A stretch of 64,000 bases of DNA, from contig CALMMQ010000062.1 in assembly GCA_937868725.1 (NCBI GenBank), forward strand, positions 1 to 64,000, in the 5' to 3' direction. Each line of letters opens with the position of its first letter. The stretch's first letter is position 1. This DNA comes from an uncultured Pleomorphomonas sp. GTDB taxonomy: Bacteria > Pseudomonadota > Alphaproteobacteria > Rhizobiales > Pleomorphomonadaceae. Under the pieces are notes generated by a model. That model saw nothing but the letters and a program-made list of their open reading frames with translations. It searched no databases and was not told where the DNA came from. Shown piece by piece: positions 27,842-37,798 of this stretch. A program made the position numbers and the translations under genes.

Positions 27842-29337
27842 GCACGTCGATCGTCACCTCGCTGATGCAGCGGGCCGAGATCGCTCTCGCCGCCCACAAG
27901 TACGTCGACGCCATCGCCCTTTACGAGGTGGTGCTGGCCCGCGAGGCCGACAACGTCGACGCGCTCGGCCGCTGCGCCGCCGCCTATCGCGCCAATGGCG
28001 ACGCGGCACGGGCGGTGACGCTGATCCTGCGTGCCGTGCGCTGCGCGCCTGACCGCGCCGATCTGCGCCTTGACGCCGCCGAGGCGCTGGCCGTCGCCGG
28101 CCGCCACGACGAAGCGCTCGCCGCCTATGGCGAGGCACGCCGCCTCGATCCGGGCAATCCCGACATCGCCCTCGGCATCGCCCGCACCCACGCCAAGGCC
28201 GGCGACTATCGCCAGACGGTGCAGGCCTGCCGCATGGCGCTCGCTCTGGTGCCCGGCCATCGCCTCGCCGCCCACCACCTCGGGCAGGCGCTGGTGGAAA
28301 TCGGCGCCTTCGACGAAGCGGTGACGGTGCTGAGCGACCTCGTCGCCGCCGATCCCGGCTTGGCGGCGGCGCGGGCCGATCTGGCCCTGTTGCGCCTGCG
28401 TCTTGGCGATTATACCGGCGGCTTCCGCGACTGGACGCCGCCCGAAGTGCCGGCCGACGCCGCGCCGGCGCGGGTCTGGGACGGCCGACCGTTTGCCGAC
28501 GGCCGCCTGCTGATCCGGGTCGCCGACCGGCCGGGCGACGTCCTGCCGTTCCTGCGTTTCGTTGCCCCGGCCAAGTCGCTGGGCGGCGAGGTGGTCCTGC
28601 TGTTGCCGCGGGCGCTGTCGCGGCTCGGCGCCACCGTGCCGGGCGCCGATCGCCTCGTCGTGCACGAGCGCGACGCCGGCGAAGTCACCGCTGCGGTGTC
28701 GCTGTTCGATCTGCCGGCCCGGCTCGGCCTGACGCTCGGCGCCGTCGGCGTGCGTGCCCCCTATGTCGCCGCCGACGCCGGCCTCGCCGAACGCTGGTCC
28801 GCTCGTCTCGCCCTGCGCGGCGGCCTGCGGACCATCGGCCTCGTCTGGCGCGGCAACGCCCGCCTGCCGGCCGATCGCTGGCTGGCCGGCCCGGCCGATC
28901 TGGCCCCGTTCGCCGCGCTTTCCGATACGCGCCTCATCGCCTTGCAGAAACTGTCGGCCGACGAGATCGTCCGCGCCGACACGCCGTCCGGCTGGGCGGT
29001 GGCCGCCGCTCCCTTCCGCCTTGAGCACCCCGGTCCGGATTTCGAAGCCGGCCTTGACGCGCTGGCCGACACCGCCGCCGTGATGAGCCGGCTCGATCTC
29101 CTCGTCTCCGTCGCCGCGCCGCCGCTGCACCTCGCCGGTGCCCTTGGCCGGCCGGCCATCGCCCTGCTCAAGGCGGTGCCCGACTGGCTCTGGCTGAGCG
29201 GACGGGCCGACAGCCCGTGGTATCCCTCGCTGCGGCTCGAACGTCAGGCCTTCGGCGAAGGCGTGGCGCCGGTGGTGGCCCGAGCGCTCGCCGCCGCCGC
29301 CGCGGTCTTCGCCGGCGCCAGGGCGCCGGAAAAATAA
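27838..29337 (+). CDS. TPR + degenerate glycosyltransferase-like protein
   Basis: A 499-residue third copy of the TPR-glycosyltransferase-like module. About 200 residues of tetratricopeptide repeats lead to a domain ending with [14 protein letters not shown] and [13 protein letters not shown], as in its neighbour. The motif corresponding to GEQGLGD is changed to [14 protein letters not shown] and the glycine-rich donor loop is [11 protein letters not shown], so catalysis is doubtful. The start ATG overlaps the previous stop (ATGA), so the two genes are translationally coupled and their products probably act together. Function is unknown. Confidence 0.78.
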   Translation: MSTSIVTSLMQRAEIALAAHKYVDAIALYEVVLAREADNVDALGRCAAAYRANGDAARAVTLILRAVRCAPDRADLRLDAAEALAVAGRHDEALAAYGEARRLDPGNPDIALGIARTHAKAGDYRQTVQACRMALALVPGHRLAAHHLGQALVEIGAFDEAVTVLSDLVAADPGLAAARADLALLRLRLGDYTGGFRDWTPPEVPADAAPARVWDGRPFADGRLLIRVADRPGDVLPFLRFVAPAKSLGGEVVLLLPRALSRLGATVPGADRLVVHERDAGEVTAAVSLFDLPARLGLTLGAVGVRAPYVAADAGLAERWSARLALRGGLRTIGLVWRGNARLPADRWLAGPADLAPFAALSDTRLIALQKLSADEIVRADTPSGWAVAAAPFRLEHPGPDFEAGLDALADTAAVMSRLDLLVSVAAPPLHLAGALGRPAIALLKAVPDWLWLSGRADSPWYPSLRLERQAFGEGVAPVVARALAAAAAVFAGARAPEK

Positions 29338-29372
29338 ACTCACATCGCGCGGCAAAGCGGACCAATCGTTTC

Positions 29373-29400
29373 TTGCCGATCCCGGCCGTTCCAATAGGAT
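29373..29400 (+). promoter_or_regulatory. Candidate promoter for the sulfate-uptake operon
   Basis: TTGCCG, 16 bases, then TAGGAT, in an AT-richer stretch 93 bases before the sbp start. Both hexamers match four of six consensus bases. I could not recognise a riboswitch or a CysB-type site. Confidence 0.35.
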
Positions 29401-29492
29401 TTTGGCAACAAGGCGCCCGCCAGCCGCTGAACCGGGGGCGCACACCCCGCGAGGCCCCGGCCGGGCCGCGTCGCCTGCGACAGGAGAATCCG

Positions 29493-30506
29493 ATGAAGTC
29501 CTTCTCACTCGGCAGCCTGGCTTTTGCCGCCATACTGTCCCTGTCGGCGTCCATGGCCGGCGCGGTGACGCTGACCAACGTCTCCTATGATCCGACCCGC
29601 GAGTTCTACAAGGCCTACAACGCCGCCTTTGCCGAACACTGGAAGAAGGAGACCGGCGAGGTCCTCGAAATCCGCGCCTCGCATGGCGGCTCGGGCAAGC
29701 AGGCGCGCGCCGTCATCGACGGCTTGCCGGCCGACGTGGTGACGCTGGCGCTCGAAAGCGACATCGACGCCATCGCCAGCAAGACCGGCAAAATCCCCGC
29801 CAACTGGCGCTCGCTGCTGCCCAACAATTCGGCGCCCTACACCTCGACCATCATCTTTCTGGTGCGCAAGGGCAACCCCAAGGGCATCAAGGACTGGAGC
29901 GACCTCGTCAAGGACGACGTGGCGGTGATCACCCCCAATCCCAAGACTTCCGGCGGCGCCCGCTGGAACTATCTTGCCGCCTGGGCCTGGGCCTACGGCC
30001 AGTACGGCGGCGACGAGGCCAAGGTGAAGGACTACATCGCCACGCTGTTCCGCCACGTGCCGGTGCTCGACACCGGCGCCCGCGGTGCCACTGTCACCTT
30101 TGCCCAGCGCGAGCTCGGCGACGTGCTGTTGGCCTGGGAGAATGAGGCCTTCCTCGCCCTTGACGAGTTCGGCGCCGACAAGTTCGACATCGTCGTGCCG
30201 CCGCAGTCGATCCTGGCCGAGCCGCCGGTGGCCGTCGTCACCGCCAACACCGACAAGGCCGGCACCACCAAAGAGGCCAAGGCCTACCTCGATTACCTCT
30301 ACTCCGACGAGGGCCAGACGCTGGCCGCCAAGTACCACTACCGGCCGTCGCGCCCCGAGGCGGTGCCGGCCGAGCTCGTCAAGGCTTTCCCGGCCATCAA
30401 GCTGGTGTCGATCGACGACCCGATCTTCGGCGGCTGGAAGAAGGTGCAGCCGGCCCACTTTGACGACGGCGGCATTTTCGATCAGATTTATCGGCCGGCC
30501 AACTGA
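29493..30506 (+). CDS. sbp: Sulfate-binding protein of the sulfate/thiosulfate ABC importer
   Basis: A 337-residue periplasmic receptor. A signal peptide of about 24 residues ends SMAGA before [19 protein letters not shown]. The mature part carries the family segments [16 protein letters not shown] and [19 protein letters not shown], which hold the sulfate-contacting Ser and Thr region. It delivers sulfate, or thiosulfate, to the CysTWA transporter encoded directly downstream. AGGAGAA lies well placed before the ATG. It could equally be called CysP; the two are hard to separate without a tree. Confidence 0.94.
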   Translation: MKSFSLGSLAFAAILSLSASMAGAVTLTNVSYDPTREFYKAYNAAFAEHWKKETGEVLEIRASHGGSGKQARAVIDGLPADVVTLALESDIDAIASKTGKIPANWRSLLPNNSAPYTSTIIFLVRKGNPKGIKDWSDLVKDDVAVITPNPKTSGGARWNYLAAWAWAYGQYGGDEAKVKDYIATLFRHVPVLDTGARGATVTFAQRELGDVLLAWENEAFLALDEFGADKFDIVVPPQSILAEPPVAVVTANTDKAGTTKEAKAYLDYLYSDEGQTLAAKYHYRPSRPEAVPAELVKAFPAIKLVSIDDPIFGGWKKVQPAHFDDGGIFDQIYRPAN

Positions 30507-30569
30507 TCTCGCGCCAGCTGACTGCAACGACAGGGTCTGGCGCCCGGCGCCGGACCTTTGCTTGCCGAG

Positions 30570-30624
30570 GACGACGGGGACCGCCGTCCCCTGTCGTCAA
30601 GGATGACGGAGGGCGCCGCCCTCC
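30570..30624 (+). other. Tandem hairpins between sbp and cysT
   Basis: The first hairpin (30570-30598) pairs GACGAC-GGGGAC with GTCCCC-T-GTCGTC around CGCC. The second (30608-30624) pairs GGAGGGC with GCCCTCC around GCC. They lie after the binding-protein stop and before the permease start. This is where many ABC operons stabilise the binding-protein message or partly end transcription to give receptor in excess. Confidence 0.6.
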
Positions 30625-30648
30625 CGCCCTCCAATGAAAGTGAGACCG

Positions 30649-31491
30649 ATGAGCTTGATGGCCAGGCTGGTTACGCCGAGCGTCATACCGGGTTTCAGGG
30701 CAACGATGACCTTCACGCTCGTCTATCTTGCCGTGATTGTCCTGTTGCCGCTGGGATCGTTGTTCTGGGAAGCCTCGTCGCTGGGTCTCGGCGAGATCTG
30801 GCGCCTGGCCACCGACGCGCGCACGCTCGCGGCGCTACGGCTGTCGTTTCTGACCTCGTTTGCCGCCGCCCTGTTCAATCTGCCGTTCGGCCTGCTGGTC
30901 GCCTGGGTGCTGGTCCGCTACGACTTCCCCGGCCGCCGCGTGCTTGACGCCGTCATCGACCTGCCGTTCGCCCTGCCGACGGCGGTGGCCGGCATCGCCC
31001 TTACCGCCCTCTATTCGCCCCACGGCTGGGTCGGCGCCCTGTTCGCCGCCCTCGGGATCAAGATCGCCTTCACGCCGATCGGCGTCTTCGTAGCGCTGGT
31101 GTTCGTCGGCATGCCGTTCATCGTCCGCACCGTCGAACCGGTCCTGGCCGAGGTCGACCTTGAGGTCGAGGAGGCGGCGGCGACGCTGGGGGCCGGCCGC
31201 TTCCGTGCCATCCGCACCGTCGTGCTGCCGGTGCTGGCGCCGGCCCTGCTCACCGGCTTCGCCCTGTCGTTTGCCCGCGCCGTCGGCGAGTACGGCTCGG
31301 TGATCTTCATCGCCGGCAACATTCCCTATGTCACCGAGATCGCCCCGCTCCTCATCGTCATCAAGCTCGAGGAGTTCAACTACGCCGGCGCCACGGCGGT
31401 GGCGGCCATCATGCTCGGCCTGTCATTCGCCACTCTGCTGGCCATCAACTTCATCCAGTATCGCACCCGGCGGAGGTTCGGCCATGTCTGA
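30649..31491 (+). CDS. cysT: Sulfate ABC transporter permease CysT
   Basis: A 280-residue inner-membrane permease with about six helices. The EAA loop that docks on the ATPase is visible as EEAAATLGAGRFRAIRTVVLP, and the C-terminal FARAVGEYGSVIFIAGN is typical of CysT/CysU. It forms a heterodimeric channel with CysW. The ATG at 30649 is chosen over 30634 by position relative to upstream purines; both are possible. It overlaps cysW by 8 bases. Confidence 0.95.
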   Translation: MSLMARLVTPSVIPGFRATMTFTLVYLAVIVLLPLGSLFWEASSLGLGEIWRLATDARTLAALRLSFLTSFAAALFNLPFGLLVAWVLVRYDFPGRRVLDAVIDLPFALPTAVAGIALTALYSPHGWVGALFAALGIKIAFTPIGVFVALVFVGMPFIVRTVEPVLAEVDLEVEEAAATLGAGRFRAIRTVVLPVLAPALLTGFALSFARAVGEYGSVIFIAGNIPYVTEIAPLLIVIKLEEFNYAGATAVAAIMLGLSFATLLAINFIQYRTRRRFGHV

Positions 31492-32407
31492 CGCAGTGCT
31501 CTCGGGACCGGCCAACGCCGATCGCCCGCTGGCCGCCGCCGCCGTCACCGCCCGCCGGCCGCGCCCGCGCCTGCCCACCGAGGAAACGCCCTGGGTGCGG
31601 CGGACGCTGATCGTCGTCGCCGTCACCTTCCTGGCCCTATTCCTCATCTTGCCGCTGGCCACGGTGTTCGTCGAAGCCTTCCGCAAGGGCGCCGGTGCCT
31701 TTCTCGCCTCGCTCGCCGATCCCGACGCCGTGGCGGCCATCGAGCTGACGGCGGTCGTCGCCGCCATCGCCCTGCCGTGCAATCTTGTCTTCGGTGTCGC
31801 CGCCGCCTGGGCCATCGCCAAGTTCGAGTTCGTCGGCAAGACCTTCCTGGTGACGCTGATCGACCTGCCGTTCTCGGTGTCACCGGTTGTGGCCGGTCTC
31901 GTCTACGTGCTGCTCTACTCGACCAGCCACGGCGTGTTCGGCCCCTGGCTCGACGCCTGGAACCTGCAGGTGGTGTTCGCGCTGCCCGGCATCGTGCTCG
32001 CCACCATCTTCGTCACCTTCCCCTTCATCGCCCGCGAGCTCATCCCCTTGATGGAAAGCCTCGGCAACACCGACGAGGAAGCGGCGCTGACGCTGGGCGC
32101 CTCCGGCTTCCGGGCGTTCTGGACGGTGACGCTGCCCAACGTCAAATGGGCGCTGCTCTACGGCGTGCTGCTCTGCAACGCCCGCGCCATGGGCGAGTTC
32201 GGCGCCGTGTCGGTGGTTTCCGGCCACATCCGCGGCTACACCAACACCATGCCGCTGCACATCGAAATTCTCTACAACGAATACCAGTTCGTTGCCGCCT
32301 TCTCGGTCGCCTCGCTGCTTGCGGCGCTGGCACTGGTGACGCTGGGCATCAAGTCCTGGCTGGAAATCCGCTATGCCGACGCCATCGTCGGCGGCAAAAC
32401 CCACTGA
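31484..32407 (+). CDS. cysW: Sulfate ABC transporter permease CysW
   Basis: A 307-residue second permease subunit. A cytoplasmic N-terminal extension of about 45 residues, rich in Arg, Pro and Ala, precedes six helices. The EAA loop reads [19 protein letters not shown] and the family segment [19 protein letters not shown] follows. The start ATG lies inside the end of cysT (ATGTCTGA), so translation is coupled. The stop is 10 bases before cysA. Confidence 0.95.
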   Translation: MSDAVLSGPANADRPLAAAAVTARRPRPRLPTEETPWVRRTLIVVAVTFLALFLILPLATVFVEAFRKGAGAFLASLADPDAVAAIELTAVVAAIALPCNLVFGVAAAWAIAKFEFVGKTFLVTLIDLPFSVSPVVAGLVYVLLYSTSHGVFGPWLDAWNLQVVFALPGIVLATIFVTFPFIARELIPLMESLGNTDEEAALTLGASGFRAFWTVTLPNVKWALLYGVLLCNARAMGEFGAVSVVSGHIRGYTNTMPLHIEILYNEYQFVAAFSVASLLAALALVTLGIKSWLEIRYADAIVGGKTH

Positions 32408-32417
32408 GGCCGCCATC

Positions 32418-33461
32418 ATGGAACTCGACGTCCGCAACCTGGTCAAGGAATACGGCGACACGCCGGCCCTGCACGGCATCGATCTCAACGTTCGCTCGGG
32501 CGAACTGCTGGCTCTGCTCGGCCCCTCCGGCTCGGGCAAGACGACGCTGCTCCGCCTCATCGCCGGCCTCGATCACCCGACCGGCGGCCGCGTGCTGTTC
32601 GGCGGCGAGGACGCCTCGGAAAAGACGGTGCAGGAACGCCGCATCGGCTTCGTCTTCCAGCACTACGCCCTGTTCCGCCACATGACCATCGCCGACAACA
32701 TCGCCTACGGCCTGCGTGTCCGGCCGCGTTCGAGCCGGCCGAGCGAGACGGCGATCGCCGCCAAGGTCGAGGAACTGCTCGACCTCATCCAGCTGCCCGG
32801 CTACGGCCATCGCTTTCCCAATCAGCTGTCGGGCGGCCAGCGCCAGCGCGTCGCCCTGGCCCGGGCGCTCGCCGTCGAGCCGCGGGTGCTGCTGCTCGAC
32901 GAGCCGTTCGGCGCCCTCGACGCCAAGGTGCGCAAGGAGCTGCGCGTCTGGCTGCGCGCCTTCCACGACCGCACCGGCCATACGACGCTGTTCGTCACCC
33001 ACGACCAGGAGGAGGCGCTGGAGCTGGCCGACCGCGTGGTGGTGATGAGCGCTGGCCGCATCGAGCAGATCGGCACGCCCGAGGACATCTATGACCGGCC
33101 GGCGACGCCGTTCGTCTACGATTTCATCGGCGAATCGGTGGCCGTGCCGGTGACGGTCAGTGACGGCCTGCCGTTCGTCGGCATCCAGCCGGTCGAAGTG
33201 CCGACCTTGCCGCGCAGCCTGCCCGCTGGTCCTGGCCGGCTGTTCATCCGTCCCGAACACGTCACCTTCGCGCGCGACGGCGAAGGCCTCTGGGCCACGG
33301 TGGTGTCGATCCACCGCTCCGGTTCGTCGCGGCGCATCGGCTTCCGCGCCGACGGCGCCGACGAACTCATCGAGGCCATCATTCCCTCCGGCCACGAGCC
33401 GCCGCGGCTCGGCACCCGCCTTGCCCTGCACATCCAGTCGGCCGGCCTGTTCGCCGCCTGA
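32418..33461 (+). CDS. cysA: Sulfate ABC transporter ATPase CysA
   Basis: A 347-residue ATPase that drives the CysTW channel. Walker [10 protein letters not shown] lies near residue 35. The signature [15 protein letters not shown], Walker [13 protein letters not shown] and the switch [14 protein letters not shown] follow in order. The C-terminal 110 residues form a TOBE-like regulatory domain ([12 protein letters not shown]). With sbp, cysT and cysW the set makes a complete importer. No cysteine-biosynthesis gene is adjacent. Confidence 0.95.
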   Translation: MELDVRNLVKEYGDTPALHGIDLNVRSGELLALLGPSGSGKTTLLRLIAGLDHPTGGRVLFGGEDASEKTVQERRIGFVFQHYALFRHMTIADNIAYGLRVRPRSSRPSETAIAAKVEELLDLIQLPGYGHRFPNQLSGGQRQRVALARALAVEPRVLLLDEPFGALDAKVRKELRVWLRAFHDRTGHTTLFVTHDQEEALELADRVVVMSAGRIEQIGTPEDIYDRPATPFVYDFIGESVAVPVTVSDGLPFVGIQPVEVPTLPRSLPAGPGRLFIRPEHVTFARDGEGLWATVVSIHRSGSSRRIGFRADGADELIEAIIPSGHEPPRLGTRLALHIQSAGLFAA

Positions 33462-33499
33462 AGGTTGATTGCCGCCTGCAACCCCTGATATAAGAACAA

Positions 33500-33530
33500 T
33501 TGCTGATTTTACCGACTGGCTAGATACAAT
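33500..33530 (+). promoter_or_regulatory. Candidate promoter for the small lipoprotein gene
   Basis: TTGCTG and TACAAT are separated by 19 bases in the most AT-rich stretch here. CTAGA/TCTAG (33520-33524 and 33534-33538) flank the -10 as a short inverted repeat that could be an operator. Confidence 0.35.
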
Positions 33531-33580
33531 TATTCTAGTTGCGGCCGGGCGCTATCTCGCGTTCGCCGATAGGAAAAATC

Positions 33581-33964
33581 ATGCGCAAATCAGTCATTGC
33601 CTTGGCGCTATTGCCGTTGATCGCCGCCTGCAACGCCGAAAAGGTGTCCTACCACGTACCGGCCGGCGAGCCGTCGACCATGTCGTTCATCCTTTACACC
33701 GACGGCTGCGTCTCCATCGGCCAGTATCGCAGCAAGGTCATTGCGCCGCCGGCGCACGGCACCTTCGATTTCCGCCCGGCCACGATCGTTCCCGACAAGC
33801 CGCCGTGCGCCGGCAAGTCCTTCGTCGGCAGCCGGGCCACCTATACGCCGGCTAAGGGTTTCAAGGGCACCGATCACATGGTGCTTCAGCTTGGCACCCC
33901 CAGAGACACATCGAGCCAGCGCTACGTCTACCGCGAGTACGACGTCACCTTCGTGGTGGACTGA
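33581..33964 (+). CDS. Small predicted lipoprotein of unknown function
   Basis: A 127-residue protein. Its N-terminus MRKSVIALALLPLIAAC is a lipoprotein signal with the lipobox IAAC, so Cys17 should be acylated and the protein tethered to a membrane. The mature part has two further cysteines (DGCVS and KPPCAG) that could pair. A C-terminal pattern ATYTPAKGFKGTDHMVLQL then VTFVVD resembles the strands of Ig/cadherin-like beta-sandwich domains. AGGA lies 7 bases before the ATG; the longer frame to 33539 uses a TTG without support. It converges on hrpB with an 8-base gap. I do not recognise the family. Confidence 0.75.
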   Translation: MRKSVIALALLPLIAACNAEKVSYHVPAGEPSTMSFILYTDGCVSIGQYRSKVIAPPAHGTFDFRPATIVPDKPPCAGKSFVGSRATYTPAKGFKGTDHMVLQLGTPRDTSSQRYVYREYDVTFVVD

Positions 33965-33972
33965 GCGCAGCC

Positions 33973-36453
33973 TCAGGTGCCGCGCGGCTTGGCCCGGCGC
34001 GTCGCCTCGGCGTGGATCGGATCGTCGGGCCAGGGATGCTTGGGGTAGCGCCCCTTGAGGTCCTTGGCGACGTCCTTCCACGAGCCGCGCCAGAAGCCCG
34101 GCAGGTCGCGCGTCGTCTGGATCGGCCGGTGGGCCGGCGAGGTCAGCACCAGCGTCAGCGGCACCTTGCCGCCGGCGATGGCCGGATGGCGGTCGAGCCC
34201 GAACAGCTCCTGTACGCGGATCTCCACCGCCGGTCCCGCCTCGGCGGCATAGTCGATGGGGACGCGGCTGCCGGTCGGCGCCTCGAAATGGCTTGGCATC
34301 ATCCGCTCCATCTCCTGACGACGGGCGAACGGCAACACCTGGTCGAGGGCGTTGCCGAGCAAGGCCGCGTCGATGTCGTCGAGGCGCGTCAGGCCGTCGA
34401 CGAAGGGTCCGAGCCAGTCGGCCAGGCCGGCCGTCAGCGCCGTGTCGGAGAGGTCCGGCCAGTCCGGGCCGAGGCTGCGGTGGAGGAAGTTGACCCGTTC
34501 GCGCAGCCGCAGCTGATCCTTGGACCAGCCGAGCCGATCAACGCCGAGCCGGGCGATGCCGGTGAGCAGCGCCGCCGTCGTTGCCGGACCGGGCGGGGCC
34601 GCCACCGGCTCCTCGGCCAGGACCAGCGCGTCGAGGCAGCGTCGCCGCCGGGCCCTCAGCGTGCGTGAGGCCGGGTCGAAGCTGAGGCTGTCGCTCGTCT
34701 CGATGTGGTCGGCAAACAGCGTCTCGATGTCGTCACGGCTGATGGCGGCGGCAAGGCGGATGCGTGCTCGCTCGGCCTTGCCCGTCATGTCGGCGACGAT
34801 GATGAACGGCTCGCGGGCGAGGCTTTCATGCTCCTCGAGCACGCCGCCGCGACCGTTGGCGAGGCGGAAGGCACCGCGCGCCCCGCGCGCCTGGGCGATG
34901 CGGTCGGGATAGGCGAGGGCAAGCACGGCCCCCGGCGACAGCTCGTTACCGGCCGGCGTGCCATCGCTGACCAGCCGCGCCCATTTGCTGGCCATGGCGC
35001 GGGCCGTGCTGGCCCGGTCGCCGCGATCGGCGCGGAAGCGGTTGAGTCGGGCTTCGAGATCGCTGGCTTCGCCGCCGAGCCCCGGCTCCGTCACGAGGAC
35101 GGCAATGTCGGCGGCCAGCCGGCCGGCGCCGGCGTCGGCGGCGCGATGGACCATGTGGGCCAGGCGTGGCGGCAGCGGCAGACGCAGCAGCGCCTGGCCT
35201 TCGGCGGTGATGCGGCCGTGGCTGTCGAGGGCGTCGAGGGCCTTGAGCAGTCTGACGGCCTCGTCCCAGGCCGGCTTCGGCGGCTGATCGAGCAAGGCCA
35301 GCCGCGCCGGATCGCCGATGCCGGAGGCGGCGAGATCGAGCACCAGCGGTGTCAGGTCGGCTTCGAGGATTTCCGGCGTCGAGACCGGCGCGAGACCGGC
35401 GGTCTGGCCCTCGCTCCACAGCCGCCAGCATACGCCCGGCTCGGTGCGGCCGGCGCGGCCCCGCCGCTGATCGGCGGCGGCGCGGCTGACGCGCACGGTT
35501 TCGAGGCGGGTGAGGCCGGTATCCGGCTCGTAGCGCGGTACGCGGGCAAGGCCGCCGTCGATGACCAGGCGCACGCCGTCGATGGTCAGCGACGTCTCGG
35601 CAATGGCGGTGGCCAGCACCAGCTTGCGCTCGCCGTCGCGGCACGGACGGATGGCGGCGTCCTGCTCGGCCGGCGTCAGTGAGCCATAAAGCGGGGTGAT
35701 GGTGACGGCGCCGAGCCGTCCCTGCAACCGTTCGGCCACTCGGCGGATTTCCGCCTGCCCCGGCAGGAAGGCCAGCGCCGAACCCGGCTCGTCGGCCATG
35801 GCGCAGATGATGGTCGCCGCCATCTGGTCCTCGAAGCGCTGCAGCGGGTCGCGGTCGACGTGGCGCGTCTCGACCGGAAAGGCCCGTCCCTCCGAGGCGA
35901 TGACCGGCGCGTCGCCGAGCAGCGCGGCAACGCGGACCGTGTCGAGCGTGGCGCTCATCACCACGAGGCGCAGATCGTCGCGTAGCGCCTCGGCCGTCTC
36001 GATCGCCAGCGCGAGGCCGAGATCGCCGTCGAGCGAGCGTTCGTGGAACTCGTCGAACAACACGGCGGCGACGCCGTCGAGCCCGGGGTCGTCGACGATC
36101 ATGCGCGTGAACACGCCCTCGGTGATGACTTCGATGCGCGTGCGGGCCGACACGCGGGCGTCCATGCGCACGCGATAGCCGACGCGCTCGCCGACGGCTT
36201 CGCCGAGCGTCGCCGCCATGCGGGCGGCGGCGGCGCGGGCGGCGATGCGGCGCGGCTCGATCAGCAGGATGCGCCCGTCACCCCGCCACGCGGCATCGAG
36301 CAGGGCCAGCGGCACGCGCGTCGTCTTGCCGGCGCCGGGCGCGGCCACCAGCAGGGCGCGCGGTCCGGCCACCAGCGCCGCCCGCAGCTGCGGCAGCACG
36401 GCGTCGATGGGCAGGGAAGCGTCCGGCAGGGGCAACGCCGTGTCCGGGCTCAA
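33973..36453 (-). CDS. hrpB: ATP-dependent helicase HrpB (TTG start)
   Basis: An 826-residue DEAH-box-like helicase. Near the N-terminus AAPGAGKTTRVPLALLD carries Walker A (residues 40-45), followed by LLIEPRRIAARAAAARMA, the Walker B FDEFHERS, and a SAT motif in VVMSATLD. HA2/OB-type regions and a C-terminal HrpB-specific domain follow. Its biological role in proteobacteria is poorly defined. No ATG or GTG gives the right N-terminus. A TTG at 36453 overlaps the stop of the transglycosylase gene (TTGA) and gives nearly the E. coli length, so a coupled TTG start is inferred. Confidence 0.92.
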   Translation of the reverse strand: MSPDTALPLPDASLPIDAVLPQLRAALVAGPRALLVAAPGAGKTTRVPLALLDAAWRGDGRILLIEPRRIAARAAAARMAATLGEAVGERVGYRVRMDARVSARTRIEVITEGVFTRMIVDDPGLDGVAAVLFDEFHERSLDGDLGLALAIETAEALRDDLRLVVMSATLDTVRVAALLGDAPVIASEGRAFPVETRHVDRDPLQRFEDQMAATIICAMADEPGSALAFLPGQAEIRRVAERLQGRLGAVTITPLYGSLTPAEQDAAIRPCRDGERKLVLATAIAETSLTIDGVRLVIDGGLARVPRYEPDTGLTRLETVRVSRAAADQRRGRAGRTEPGVCWRLWSEGQTAGLAPVSTPEILEADLTPLVLDLAASGIGDPARLALLDQPPKPAWDEAVRLLKALDALDSHGRITAEGQALLRLPLPPRLAHMVHRAADAGAGRLAADIAVLVTEPGLGGEASDLEARLNRFRADRGDRASTARAMASKWARLVSDGTPAGNELSPGAVLALAYPDRIAQARGARGAFRLANGRGGVLEEHESLAREPFIIVADMTGKAERARIRLAAAISRDDIETLFADHIETSDSLSFDPASRTLRARRRRCLDALVLAEEPVAAPPGPATTAALLTGIARLGVDRLGWSKDQLRLRERVNFLHRSLGPDWPDLSDTALTAGLADWLGPFVDGLTRLDDIDAALLGNALDQVLPFARRQEMERMMPSHFEAPTGSRVPIDYAAEAGPAVEIRVQELFGLDRHPAIAGGKVPLTLVLTSPAHRPIQTTRDLPGFWRGSWKDVAKDLKGRYPKHPWPDDPIHAEATRRAKPRGT

Positions 36454-37643
36454 TGCAAGGCGGTGAGCAGGGCGCTGTCCGGCCAGCCGTCGGCCGGCAG
36501 GCCGGCCTTGATCTGGAAGTCGCGCACCGCCAGGCGGGTCTTGCGGCCGAGCTTGCCGTCCTGCGGGCCGGGGTCGTAGCCCTTGTTGGCCAGCGCCGTC
36601 TGCACGGCCAGCACATCGGCCGCCCCCAGCGCTTCCACCGGGCCGTTGCCCTTGCCGACCGCCGGCGCTCCGCCGAGGCGGGTGCCGAAATAGGCGGCGG
36701 TGGTGGCGTAGACCAGCGACTCGTTCCAGCCGAGATAGACGTCGAAGTTGTGATAGGCGAGGAAGGCCGGCCCGAAACGGCCCATCGGCAGGTAGAGCCC
36801 GGCTTCGCCGGCCGGAATCGGCCCGTTGGTGCCGGTGACGCCCATGGCCTTCCATTCCTCCGGCTGCTTCTTGATGTCGATGTCGGCCTGATCCCACGGC
36901 AGGTTGGCCGGGATGTTGACCTCGACCAGCCACGGCTGACCGGCGGCCCAGCCGAGCGAATGCAGATAGTTGGCCGTCGAAGCCAGCACGTCGGGGGCGC
37001 TCTTGATCAGGTTGGGCTTGCCGTCGCCGTCGAAGTCGACGGCGTATTTGACGTAGTTGGACGGCAGGAACTGCGTCTGGCCGAGTTCACCGGCCCAGGC
37101 GCCCTTCATCTCTTCCGGGGCGAGGTCGCCGCGCGCCACGATGCGCAGGGCGTCGAGCAGTTCGGCCTGGAACATGGCCGGACGGCGACAGTCGAACGAC
37201 AGCGTCGCCAGCGCCTGCAACGTCGGGAAGGTGCCGTTGTTGGCGCCGAAATCGGATTCGAGACCCCAGACGGCGACAATGGCCGCCGCCGGCACGCCGT
37301 ACTGCTGCTCGATACGGGCGAACAGGTCGGCGTTCTTCTGAATGCGCTGGGCGCCGAGCGTCAGGCGGTTGGCGTTGACCATGCGGCCGGCGAACTCGGC
37401 GAACGTCTGCGAGAACACGCCCTGGCTGCGATCCTTCTTGATCACCGAGGGGTCGTACGCCACGCCATCCAGGGACCGCTCGACCACGTCCGACGGGATG
37501 CCGGCAGCCACGGCCTGACCCTTGAACTCGGGTAGCCAGGTCCCGAAGCCATCGCCGGTGGCGTTGCAGGTGGCGGCGGCGGCACTGAAGCCGCAAGCGA
37601 GCGACAGGCCGGTCGACAGGGCGATCAGCAGACGAGGTTTCAT
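36450..37643 (-). CDS. Lytic murein transglycosylase (MltB family) with peptidoglycan-binding domain
   Basis: A 397-residue exported enzyme that cleaves the MurNAc-GlcNAc bond and forms 1,6-anhydro ends. The signal peptide occupies about residues 1-24 (ending SAAAA). The catalytic domain has the MltB signature VWGLESDFGANNG with catalytic Glu129, and GELGQTQFLPSNYVKYAVDFDGDG. The last 60 residues are a PG_binding_1 domain (VQTALANKGYDPGPQDGKLG). GGAG lies 7 bases before the ATG at 37643. Its stop overlaps the hrpB start. Confidence 0.94.
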   Translation of the reverse strand: MKPRLLIALSTGLSLACGFSAAAATCNATGDGFGTWLPEFKGQAVAAGIPSDVVERSLDGVAYDPSVIKKDRSQGVFSQTFAEFAGRMVNANRLTLGAQRIQKNADLFARIEQQYGVPAAAIVAVWGLESDFGANNGTFPTLQALATLSFDCRRPAMFQAELLDALRIVARGDLAPEEMKGAWAGELGQTQFLPSNYVKYAVDFDGDGKPNLIKSAPDVLASTANYLHSLGWAAGQPWLVEVNIPANLPWDQADIDIKKQPEEWKAMGVTGTNGPIPAGEAGLYLPMGRFGPAFLAYHNFDVYLGWNESLVYATTAAYFGTRLGGAPAVGKGNGPVEALGAADVLAVQTALANKGYDPGPQDGKLGRKTRLAVRDFQIKAGLPADGWPDSALLTALH

Positions 37644-37798
37644 GAAAGGTCTCCGAAACGACAACATTTGACCGCCCGCTTAACCGGCCGGTCGGGCGAG
37701 ACGATGGCAGGATCGTTCGCTATCGGGTCAAAAATGCACCATAGCGACATCGGTGCCACGTTTCCATGGCGGAAAACAGCCTTAGGCACTTTCCGCCG

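Noticed and set aside
29338-29492. A riboswitch before the sulfate operon
   Set aside because: No conserved core of SAM-II or other known classes could be recognised by eye.
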